A DNA stretch of 64,000 nucleotides from Martensiomyces pterosporus. Its lineage: Eukaryota > Kickxellomycota > Kickxellomycetes > Kickxellales > Kickxellaceae. Each line of letters starts with the position of its first letter. Positions within the stretch are counted from its first letter, which is position 1. Location of the stretch: positions 66,972 through 130,971 of the forward strand of contig MU603959.1 of the NCBI GenBank assembly GCA_025201845.1. Direction: 5' to 3'. The notes beneath the pieces are model-generated. The model saw nothing but the letters and a program-made list of their open reading frames with translations. It was not told where the DNA came from and searched no databases. The translations under genes and the position numbers were made by a program. This document shows positions 31,784 through 42,398 of the stretch, in pieces.

Positions 31784-34700
31784 TTACTACAACACATAGA
31801 AGGATGATGAATGGCAGTTGGTGGATTAGAACGCAGCGCAGGCTTCCTTGGAAATGTCGTTCAACAAGCGAGCGAGGGAAGAAAGACGGACAGCATGGAA
31901 TTGCTTGCAGCTGTACGACTGAAGGCCGTGTGCACCGAAGAGGCGGGAGTGAGCGACTACGATAGCGCAACAAAGAAATGAGAGCTGTGCGGCAGAATAC
32001 ATTTGGGCATGCCGCTCCACAGATGGAAGGAGCGGGACAAGCCAGGCTCGAAAAAAAGCAGCTGGATCTGCATCATCCGCCGCTGCTGCCCTGCTGGCCT
32101 CAACCCACGGATACCTTTAGTACAGGAGTGTGCAGGCAGTAGGCTGGAGGAGAACAATCGGGAAAGGAGCAACTTCATTTGAGCACACAAGATAGGGGGA
32201 GGGACGCAAGGAGCTGGTGGGGAGGGACCTAGGAGTAGCGAGCGCTGTTTATGTGCTGCATGCGAAGAAAGCAACAAGGCGAGAGGTAGCGTGTGACCCT
32301 CGGCCACAAGGCCCAACAAAGCCTTGTATATATGCTCAGTGACAGCCTGTGAGCCTTGCCAACTGTACAAGGGGGGAGGAGGGATGCACTAGGTTATCAC
32401 TCACAATCGCCCGCATTTGTGGTGGGTGTGTGTGTGGAGGGAATGAAGGAGAAGGAAGCTGGATGGGGCATAGTGGTTATTGTGTCTATGCATCATCTCG
32501 GCAAATGTTATTATTAATAATAATAGTAACAATCGTTGACACAATGAGGACAATAATCATAAGGCAGGTAAATCAAGCGCAATAGCCGCCATATGCGATG
32601 GACAGAGGCAAGAGTGGAGTCCGCAGCCAAGCCCCCTTGTGCCGTCTTGCATACAAGAGATGCACCAGCATTGCCACGGAGAGGAACAAGGAGGCGAGTT
32701 TGGCGTAACTCGCCCGGTGCATCATTCCAGCCAGCAAAACATACACACACGCCAGCTTGAGCTGGGCTATTCACAGAAGGAGAGCGACGGGAGGCACGGC
32801 TAGCTGCTTTGGTTTGGGGGAAGCGCATTCCGCAGCTTGAGACTGGGCTGAGCGCGTTAATATTGAAGCGAGCAGAGGCCCAATATCCGGTATCATCTCT
32901 TGTTTGTTGCTAGCAATGGGAGCAGCCGGATAAGGCTGTAGGGGGAAACGGGCATGTCGGAAACCACAGTATGAAATTGGATGTTGCGATAAATTACCTA
33001 TTACTTCTGTGGGGCGTATTGGTGTTCGTTCGGCCGAGTATGTTTGTGCGTGTGTGGTAGCGAAGCAGAAGCGCAAATAAACAATGCGGACAGAGAAATA
33101 TAAACAGGTTAATAAACAAAGGCCGGCTAATTGACGCGACTCATCGGTGGACGTAAAGATACGCGAGTGGTTAAGCTGCGATGCGGACGCAGAGCAAGCG
33201 ACGAAACGAGAAAAAGAAATATGCAATTTTCGTGGAACTGGAGTGTGCAAGTGCGCAGGAACACTGACAATGTGCGTGGCACTGCTCACGGTATATATGT
33301 ACAAGCAGGAGAATAGGAGCAGCGGCGGGATATCAAGATGTGGTAGCGAGCAAGGACAGGGATACCATGTAGAGAAAAGGAAGCGCATCAGCAGCAAATA
33401 GCAGTAGCAGAGAAGAAGAGGTGAGAGGCAAAGGGGAAGGGGGAAAGGCCGTTCCTGCTCAAGCCTGCTGCTGCGCGAACAAGGCTGCTTTGCTGGTGCC
33501 GGTGCCGGTGCTGGCGTGACGACTTTACGAGTGACTTTTTTTTTTGGAGAAGCAAGGCGTGCGGGCTGTGGCCAGGGAGTGCACGCTTTACGCAGCGCTG
33601 AGAACGAACAGGAAAAAATTTGTGGATGAGTGGAGCATAGCCGCTGATCGCTTCTATCTGCAATAACTGTATGGCTTTTGTTTTCCACTCCAACTCGTAC
33701 GCGCAGGCAAGAAACACCGAGCGAGCTGAAGTGGACGGGCTCCGGTTTGGGTGGGGCGGAGTGGGAGCAGAAGGGATCTGCGACCAGCAGCAGCCGCGCT
33801 TGCCGGCTTGGGGGTGCGCGCGCTTATCAGAGGGTTAAAAGTAATTGCAGAATAGCGCGGCATCGTGCCACAGAACGGAGCTGTGCGTTATGACGGCGAC
33901 TGCCGCTGCCGCTGCCGCTGATTCCAGGCAAGGAGATATGCATGCATACATGAATGGAGGTGTGCGCGGGACTGGTCACAGCTGCCATTGTTTTCCTTTC
34001 GCACGTCGACTTGCGGAGCAACATTGCAATTGGCCACACAGGCGACACGATAATCTCTTGGCCGAGGGGCCGAGCGGGCAGAGAGCCAAGGCAGAGGGGA
34101 AGAAGCAGTTATTATTGGCACAGGCGAAAATAGCCCACCAGCTTTTGAGGCGCAGACGGACCGCAGGCCGCGAGCATAACCCTGCTGCCCCCTTTTCCGC
34201 TCCCTCAGCGCCAGTTGGCGAAAAGCCGAGCTGACTAAGCCCGGCGGGCTGAGCCAGCAGCGCCTGAGCTCTGCACGCCGCTGATGTGCAAAAGGGGTGG
34301 AGCTGAAGGCAACGGGGGAAGGGGTCCGCTGTCCCAAGCCATTGTTGCGGCGCACATGCAAGGGGGCCTGCCGTGGCGCCGTGCTTACGCAAAGAGAAGG
34401 CGAATAAGCGGGACGCGTGGGCGAAGGCAACGTGCCAGCATGCCTTCTCCAGCTGCCACAGTGAATGGGAGAAAGGGCGCCGCCTTGTGAATCTGCCCTA
34501 TTTTTCTGGCAGATCGACGTGTGATCGATAGCATAACGAGAGCGGGGCATTTGAATGTCACCAAGCAGCACACGAAACAACCCACACTGCTACACCCAAC
34601 CAGAAGCTGCAAGCACAGGCACAAGCAACAGGGATATGCATGCAAGCGCTGTGAACTCCTGAGGTGGGTAGGCTGTGCAAGCGCGGAGCGTGCATTTGCA

Positions 34701-36889
34701 GCTCCGACACGCAGGCAAGGCAAGCGGGCAGGCGCCGCTGTTGTTGGGGCAGGAAGGGCGCCTGTGCTGTGGGCCGCCAGATTGCCGTAACAAGCATGCC
34801 AAGAAGGCAGGAAGGAGTGGAAGGACGCATTTGTGGAGAGGCAGACAAAGAGGGCGCATTGTGCGAGGGCCGGCATAGGGATGCAACAGAACAAGCGGGC
34901 AGGTGGCTGGCGGGGTCCCCTTCTTTCCAGGGGGTTCTGCTGCACTTTTCCATACAAGCTGGGCAGGGACAGCCCAAGCCGCATTCTCCTTGCTCCCCTT
35001 GCACCCCCTGCCCTTAGGAGCAAGCAGACCAGGCTGCTGTGCTGATTCTACACAATTACCAGTAACCCCTATGGCTGCCCTGGCGTCTGAGCGCCATTTA
35101 AAATGAATGCGCGCATGGAAAGGAGGCGCACTGCTGGCGCTGTGAAACCGCGCGCTTAGCAGGAATGTTTTTTTTTTTTTGTGCAGCGGGCGGAGTTTGA
35201 AACCCTTGGCCCTGCCCACAGCACCACAGTTGATTGACAGGCTGTGGGTGCTGGGCTGAGCTGGGCTGCCAGCTCCATGGCGAATGCGGCCCTTGGGAGC
35301 GAGAGTAGCGTGTGCATGCAACGGGCGGCTGCATGGCTCAGTGGCGGCTCTGTTGTCCATTTCCCGATAAAGGGGGGTCTGGAGGCGGATACAAGCAAGA
35401 GCGCGGATGAAAGGGAGCGGCAGGGAGTGGCTGCCACGTATCAGAACCAGCACCAACAACCTTGTTTCTTTCTCCTTTGGGCCACAGCAGAGGTGCTGGT
35501 TCTCTGAAAGGAAATCACAATAGGCATACGATGGCGAGATGGAGAAGGCGTCCAGGCAGAGCGAGCCCGGAGCTGGGAATAGAACAGTAGCAGCAATGGG
35601 ACAATAGAGCGGATTGTACAGAGAGCGATGCTTACCTTGCTATTATGATTTTAATATGCTTGTATATGGAAATGGAATCGCCGTCTGGGGGAGAGGTGTG
35701 CTCGTGTATGGAGCAAACAAAAGAGAGGTTGGTGTGTATAGGTGGAGGAAGCAGAATGGACGCACCCAAATTCTGAGGCAGGTAGCGAAGAAAAAGGAGG
35801 CTCCTGGGAGAGCTGCTCTGAACGTGTAAGACTAGGAGGCTGGGGGACCGTTTGCGTGTGTCCGGGTATCTGTGACTAGCCACGCCTTGAGTGAGATGGC
35901 AAAAGGGGAGTGGAGAACGGCTTGGCCTGCGCAAACACAAAAATGCGTGTGTGGCTGTGTAGAAAAGAACACGAGTATGGAGGAAGGAGAAGAGTATGGC
36001 GATGGGAGCAAGAAATATAGATGGGGTTATATAGATGTGTATGTATATAAATGTGTACGCGCAAGTGGTGCATCAAAGGGGGGACAAGTGAGGTTCCTTA
36101 TAAAACTTGGCAGCGTGTTGTCTGTGCATGCGCTGAATTACTGCCTCCAACGCCTGTGCCCTGGCCACATATGGATGTGCTTTGTAGTGTACTCTCTAGC
36201 ACCCCCTGTGGACAGGATGGAGTTCGGGTGGCAAATGGACCTTTGCCAATGGCCCCTGTAGCCTGGCTGCGCACGTTCAAGACTCTAGCAGGCAGCCCAC
36301 CCCACACAGCTGGGTGGTGCAGATGAAAGGTAGAGCGAAAGAAACCCAAGCGAATGGCTGGTCCCTGCAAACAGGATATAGAAAGCAGTACCGTATCGAG
36401 AGCTGTAAAGCAGCCTGTCACGTATGGCGCGTATCTCTGCGCAGGCGGGGCTGTTAGATTGGAGCGCACTAAATGCAAAGAAGAGGCAAAGGGAGAAATA
36501 GTCCTACGCGAAGCTGTTTTTTCGTGCAATGGAGATAAAAGGGAGAGCTTGGTGGACAGGACGCGTCCTGGGATGCGCAAAAGTGAGAAGGAATAAATAA
36601 AGGGACCATGGCAGCGAGGGTGCCTGCTGCCTTTTTGATTTCAAACCCCGCTCCCAAATGCCAACCCACACAACACCTCAGCCCTGCCAGAGTCACTCAG
36701 ACTACTAGCACAGCAAGCCAAAAAAATACATAAATAATCTTCTGAGGGTGGGGGTAGCCTGCCTCTCCTCGTCCCCACCCTTCCTGTGCTTTTCATACCC
36801 GGCTCTGCTTGCTGATGCAGGTTGGCCGTGGTGGCCGCTGCCGCCGTTGTTGTTTTTTCTTGCTTACTTGATTACCCATTCCACCCAGC

Positions 36890-37123
36890 ATGTATATTGT
36901 ATTTGTAATGCTCGTAGCCATATGCCTGTGCGCGTGTGCGTGTGCCCAAGCGAACCTGCCGCCCGGAGATGCGCGGCTTGCCCACCCTCGTTATCATCCA
37001 CTTCTGCCGTTATCCCCCCACCTGTCACAGGCAGACACGCCCGGCGCCAGCTGGTATTCCTACCATGACCACGCTGCTCCACTGCACTTGCCACTGAGTG
37101 TGCCCTGTGGTTCGTGCCCGTGA
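36890..37123 (+). CDS. Possible small secreted protein, 77 residues
   Basis: An ATG-started frame just after a pyrimidine-rich leader-like stretch. It begins with a signal-peptide-like segment (MYIVFVMLVAICLCACACAQ, possible cleavage after AQA), followed by a 56-residue Pro/His/Leu-rich stretch ending in PCGSCP. Part of the hydrophobic core (CACACA) is encoded by a GTGCGT simple repeat, so chance is a serious alternative. No family is recognised. Confidence 0.2.
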   Translation: MYIVFVMLVAICLCACACAQANLPPGDARLAHPRYHPLLPLSPHLSQADTPGASWYSYHDHAAPLHLPLSVPCGSCP

Positions 37124-38298
37124 GCACCATGCATCCTCCACTCCCCCTGCTGACTGCGTGGAAACACACAATACCCCAGCAGGTCCTGTAATGGTTAGAT
37201 GTGCTCAGCACTTTGCCATTGCCATCGGACACGTGAACTCGCTACATGGGAACGCTCGAGGTAGCGACAGTGGTCACTGCCTGACACGCGCAACCGCAGT
37301 CTACATCTAACCACCTGTCGGACACGCTGCTTCCTGGCGCTATTTTCCTGCTGGATCCGCCCCGCCTCCCACTTGGGCTTTGAGGTCGGCAAATTGGCGT
37401 GGTCCTGCTGGGCGGTCCTGGTGCCACGGAAACAGCCAGAGGAGGGTGGCCTCTGCTGCCACTCCATGCATCCGCCCTTCCGGAGAAGTGTCTGGAAAAG
37501 AAAGTACGCTGTGTGCTGCTTCTCCACACAATGCTTGTCTTGCCTCGCTCTCAAAGCAACGCGCATTCTTTCTCTGTAGGTAGATCTGAAAGCGGCGTCG
37601 CTCCGCATGCACGCTCAGACGCAGCACCCGCGGCAGCCCGCCATGCCCCTTGCTCGAAGCCCCCCTCACTATTACTGGTACCTTGCACGCCCATGCACAC
37701 AAGCATCCATTACGCCTCAGAGCGGGCGCTGCAGCGACAGCGCGTTCGCTCCGTGTTTATTTCTCACCCGGATCGCCCTGTTTCAGCAGCCCTCGATGCT
37801 GTTCCTCGCCAATGGGGGCCGAGGGATTGGCGTGCATCCCCTTTCCCTCCGCACTAACTGTAGAAACACATTACTCGTAGGAATCCGTATCAGCAAAAAA
37901 GGCATGCAAATGGGCGCCTGCAGTCCCTCCTTTGTAAGGAGTAGTAAGGCGGGGGATGTGTGGCTCCCAACCTGTCTGAGGTGTAATGAATGGGGGACGG
38001 TGTTTATATCCAGAAATGCACCAACCCGTGTGCACAAGAGCCATTGTGTTACTGTGCCGCTGTGAAAACCGTCTTGCTGCTGTCGCCGCATTCACACAAA
38101 GAACCGCTTGGCGCCAAGAGGAAAGCCTGGCCCTTAACGGCTTGCGCAGCGAGAGCAGTTGAACGGCTGACATGCAAAAGCGTATCCACCCCATGTCAGA
38201 ACGAGTAACCTGTGCCGCCTGCCCCCACCCTGACTTGCACGCAGTCTAATTACGCACAGCTAAATATTAAATCGAACATAAGCTCGGGCTTGATCCTT

Positions 38299-38322
38299 GA
38301 AGTGTGAACTCGTTCACACTTC
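38299..38322. promoter_or_regulatory. Perfect 10-base inverted repeat with CTCG spacer
   Basis: Arms GAAGTGTGAA and TTCACACTTC are exact reverse complements separated by CTCG. It lies in a locally AT-rich stretch of the large gap. It could be a dimeric operator or a short RNA hairpin. Confidence 0.6.
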
Positions 38323-38406
38323 CCAATTTGGAACTCACCAATCGCTATTACATCCCCACCCGCATTAAATACCTACATGCTCCAAAGCCAAAATCAGCCC
38401 CTACAC

Positions 38407-38442
38407 TATAAAACGGACACATGCATATAGTGATGCACTATA
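38407..38442 (+). promoter_or_regulatory. TATA-like element followed by a 7-base inverted repeat
   Basis: TATAAAA at 38407-38413 is followed at 38426-38442 by TATAGTG-ATG-CACTATA, a perfect 7-base inverted repeat. It could mark the start of an unannotated plus-strand transcript. No protein gene follows closely. Confidence 0.25.
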
Positions 38443-39973
38443 CGCTGGCAGCTATCCGCCAGCGCTTACATTATACTCTGTGTGCAGCGACACTTTGAAA
38501 GATGCATGTAAACAGCAATCATGCGATTCCCAGCAGCCGCTTCGAAAGAAAAAGGATGCTGCACCCTTTGGAGGTTTGTCCTTTCGGTGTGACATGCAAA
38601 ACAACAAATGCGGCACTCGCCGGCTGCCGGCCATCCTCCTTTTGGCTTTTTCATTTCATTTTGATATATATAGATCTACCAGCTCACCAACCTGTTCATG
38701 TATCTCTACGTAATTGGCCAGCCAAAAAAACATAACATCCACTAGTTAGCTTGTTCCGCCAGTGACACCCGCGGAACATATGCTCACATACCCCCCAACA
38801 TGTCAAGTTCACTCAACAGCAACAGACATATCCCACCTGGAATGCTCAAGCAAAGGCGGCGGCTGCTGCCATATACGCCTCTTATCTCGACAGCATCGAT
38901 ATGTGCCATAGATGGCGCATCACCGGGACAATACGTGTGGAAATAATTGAGCAGGCAGGAAAACAGCGCACATTGGCAGGCAGCGGCCCCTTTCTCGTGA
39001 GATGCAGACGCGTCTGCTGTGCTTGCGATGGAATTAGCTGGCCCTGCCACCCTCCCCATCCTCAGCACCCACATGGTTTAATTAATGTACGAGATACATG
39101 TATATCCTCCCAAAAGCAAGTGTAGCAGGAGAGAGAACGAGACGTTATCTGCGGATACACACACACATACACGCAGCATTCCCAGCACCACTAGAGCATT
39201 TACACGTATCCGTGTATGCAGCATGTATCATCAACTGTAATCACCTTCTTCATACACAATGCGCCTAGCACGTCTTCCACATATAGCGTGTCTGGTTCTT
39301 TCGTTTTGCACATACCTCGAATGCATATGCCAAGTATGACAGAGCGCACATGTATCCCGCCCACGCCATCTGTAGTTGTGTGCGCCCCCTTTTGCTCAGC
39401 ACAGGAGAAAGGTAATCAGGATGACCCCCGACATGTGATACTGGAGCGAATGCATTGCTCTGCTGCACATGCACGCTGCTCAAAACCTCCGCCAGCACAT
39501 CCCCGCTGTCTCGTTTAGGGTCTTAGCCTCAATTGTAACCCTCGCGGATCATGGGAGAGGAAGGACGTCCGATGGTGGGAAAACAAAGCAGGCAAAGTGA
39601 AAGGGCACGGAGGAGCGCACTCTGCCTGCTCCGTGTACGCGAGTGACTTTTGTCGAGTGCTTCTTCATGTACAGGACACTCCGGATTACAGAAACCTAGA
39701 CAGTCATAGAGTCAGCTGAAAAGGGAAGGATGGGGAGCGAGCAGCATGTGTCGGCCCCCACCAGCGCCATTGCATTGTCCGCCCTTTGCCGTGCATACCC
39801 GAACAGCATTCACCACCATCCGCCGTAGCTCACACACCTCGCCATTGTGAATGTAAATCAAATCAAATCGGTGGATTTGGAGGCGCAGTGCGATCCGCTG
39901 ATCAAGAAACCAATATTTAGCGTGTGCACTTTATTTGAAGGCACGCATCCATGAAGGATATTGCGCCGGAATA

Positions 39974-41316
39974 CTAGTGGCGTCGCTTGCGCCAGTCATT
40001 GCTGTCAGCGCCTTTGCCTCTGCTCTTGTCTCTGCTCTTGTCTCTGCTCTTGTCTCTGCTCTTGTCTCTGCTCTTGTCTCTGCTCTTGCGCTCGGTGCGC
40101 TGCGGCGGCGTTGGGCTTAAGAAAGCGACATGCCGCTCCTGCTCCAGTTGTGGCAGATTCTCGATGGCCACAGTGTCGCGGAATGCAAGCCATGGACTGC
40201 GCTCCATGTAATCGACCAAGCTCTTATACTCGCTCTTGCTACTCGCATAAGCCTCCAGGTACCTTGCGAGCTTGAGCAGCTCATAGTCATCCGTGGTCGA
40301 CTCATCAAAAGTACTGACCAGCAGGTGATTCCCCCGCTGTCTCGCAGCCTTTTCATGGGAGTCATCCACAAGCGCGATGTTCTCCAACGTCCACCGATTC
40401 GTCTCCAAATCGGGACAAACACCTCTGTATCCATCATACGTGCGGTAGATGTTCCTATAGGGGGACTCCTCTAAAGTAAACCCGTTGGAGATGCGCGTAA
40501 GGTCCTTGATTGTTTCCGCCTTCGTGTAGTATGCCGCGTCCAGTTCGCAGAACCTGCGATCCCACACGCGCACCAATTCACTGCCCATTCCGCCGAACAA
40601 TAGCTCGATCATGCTGAAGACATTGAGAGGTTGGGTGGAGCTCCACACCATGACGCCGAAATGGTTCAATATGGATCTCAGGAACTGATGCATGAAAGGC
40701 CGGGGGAATGCGTATCTGACGCCAGACGACGTCCTACCGGAGCGTCTAAGCAGGGTGCCATTCAGATCCAGGACAATCAGCTCCCTGTGCCTGCATTCTC
40801 GCTCGTTGCGCGTGAGGTCGTAAGGAATCCAGGAGTCCCTCCATGACGACGATGCCTTTGGTAGCATAACACCTCTATCTAGGGTGGTTCGGCCGACGAT
40901 GGCACTCTTGCGGTCACGGGATTGCATTGATTGGCTGGTGTGCTTCCTGCTCTCGTTCTTCTTCGCCTTCTTGCGCTCCTTCATCCGCTTGCGCTTCTCC
41001 TGCTGCCTCTTTTCCCTCATCTCGGCGTCAGTATGGCCCGAGGCGCTGCCAGCCCCTGGGTCTGTAGCAGCAGCTGGCGAGTTGGCCGCTGCATCATTCG
41101 GCAGCTGGCTCTCGACTGGAAGTTTTCTGTTTCTGAGCCGCGGATTCCTCGCATGGACTGTTCCTGAATCGACATCAAGCCGTGAGGTCGAACCTGCTTC
41201 CTTGGCGGCGCTCCGATTGCCAGCCACGTCGCAACCGCTACCGCTCGCTACACTGCCAGCAACAGGCCAATAGACAAACAAAGAGCAAGGTTATCACCAT
41301 CGCCAAACTGACCCAT
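39974..41316 (-). CDS. FCP1-homology (NIF-type) phosphatase-like protein with DLNGT motif
   Basis: The main exon encodes a basic N-terminal region (REKRQQEKRKRMKERKKAKK), then an FCP1/NIF HAD-type domain of about 220 residues: VLDLNGTLLRR, the RPFMHQFL and VMVWSSTQPLNVFSM blocks, VWDRRFC, KDLTRI and LVDDSHEKA. The HAD motif I is DxNGT instead of DxDGT, so the second Asp (general acid/base) is Asn; I recall such DLNGT proteins as a known fungal subgroup. The C-terminus is a tandem RDKS repeat. The main frame has no upstream ATG: either translation starts at 41020 (MREKRQ), or a 19-base first exon (41316-41298, MGQFGD) is joined by a 50-base GT-AG intron (41297-41248), which is in frame. It lies alone in the large gap. 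Substrate unknown. Confidence 0.72.
40018..40091 (-). repeat. 12-base tandem repeat encoding RDKS units
   Basis: About six copies of TCTGCTCTTGTC on the plus strand, encoding five RDKS units at the C-terminus of the FCP1-like protein. The copies are nearly identical, so length variation between strains is likely. RDKS/RS-type repeats are common in nuclear, RNA-associated proteins. Confidence 0.85.
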
Positions 41317-42378
41317 CTAGTAACGAGCAATATCAGCAATAGCAAGTACATGAAGGTGGCTGGGAAGAGTCTGAAGAAAAAAAAACAGCAAGGGTGCGTT
41401 TTCGAACCCTTGGTTTCATGCCGCTACTGCTTTTCCAAGAAAAACATTTGATCGCAGGGGGCAAGGGGGTGGTTCCAAAAAGGCAAGGAAACGGCGCAGC
41501 TGTGCAAGGAAAACACCCGAGCAGTAGACAGGGAGGGGAGAGAAGCAAGACGGCATGGCACAAAAAGAGAAAGGCATCTGATGGCGTAATAACTCTGGCC
41601 TGGGCAAACAATAAGAGAATATGCAGCTGATTCTTCAGGGTATCTTTTGTAGAAAAGCCATCCAAATTCATCCAGACACGCTGCTGCCCATCTCATTCGC
41701 TACCCTCTCCTAGTTGCTTACATCTCCTATGGGCATTCTGGCAGAACAACAATGGAAGCAGCGTGCTGTGCTGCTCCATTTGCACAGCAGGCGGACAGCG
41801 GTGTAGCAAGCAAGGCGAACGAGGCTTGGCTGCGGAGGAATACCTTCCAGAGCCTTTGCGACAGCAGCAAACAAGGAGCAATATGACGTGAATAGCGCCA
41901 CCAAAAACAAAAGCCATTGCAAAAGGAGTTCTCTCTTTCTCTTTTTTTGCCAAGACGGAATAGGGGGTATTGAGCACAAGCACGTGTGTTCCCGATCCAT
42001 TATGTTGCTCGGTACGTTATTCAGTGGCTCTAATCGATTGTTCAGCTCTGAAGACAGGTGCGATTGGGATATTTTAGGCCCGCAGCCCCTTTTGTAAAAA
42101 GGGGGAGGGCAAGGTTAGATGTAGTGGAAAACAACAAGGGGCGGCCGTGATCGAAGAGGGAACAACCGCAAGCCACTTTTTGCCCTCCTTCGAATTTATT
42201 CATCTGCCAGGCACCCGCTTGCCCAGCGATCGATTGTACTCCAGGGCACCCATTGGCAGAGATGGAACGTGAATACTACCACTGCGAGCCTGCTTGGATG
42301 CACTGCTGCCAACAAACAAGCAAACAAACGGTACAGAGGGACGGGGGAGGGGATAGGGCGGATGCACTAACAAGCAGC

Positions 42379-42398
42379 GCCGCACATATATGTGCGGC
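42379..42398. promoter_or_regulatory. Perfect 20-base palindrome followed by T7
   Basis: GCCGCACATATATGTGCGGC is self-complementary over its whole length and is followed at once by seven T residues. It contains CCG-N12-CGG, an everted half-site pair of the kind bound by Zn2Cys6 dimers, and could alternatively form a hairpin plus T-run in RNA. Confidence 0.6.

Larger units (their letters stand above)
31784..39973. promoter_or_regulatory. 8.2-kb gene-poor region upstream of gene A
   Basis: No solid gene is seen. The longest open frames (minus 32771-33688, minus 34590-35459) read as Pro/Leu/Ser/Cys/His-rich translations of pyrimidine-rich sequence without domains or a conserved start, and several begin at non-ATG codons. 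Much of the region is purine-rich on the plus strand next to gene A, as expected of a long pyrimidine-rich leader on the gene A strand. Poly-T runs occur at 33537-33545 and about 35168-35180. Inverted repeats and one possible small secreted ORF are listed separately. Long regulatory upstream sequence or long non-coding RNA are both possible. Confidence 0.5.

Noticed and set aside
32771..33688. 305-codon minus-strand frame upstream of gene A
   Set aside because: Reads as a translation of pyrimidine-rich leader (Pro/Leu/Ser/Cys), with no domain or consistent start.
35334..35345. TGGCTCAGTGG, exact tRNA A-box consensus
   Set aside because: No B box or cloverleaf pairing follows within 100 bases.
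41370..41430. Minus-strand GGGTTCGAAAAC followed by T9, resembling a tRNA B box and Pol III terminator
   Set aside because: No T-arm or acceptor pairing can be drawn and no A box lies at the right distance.
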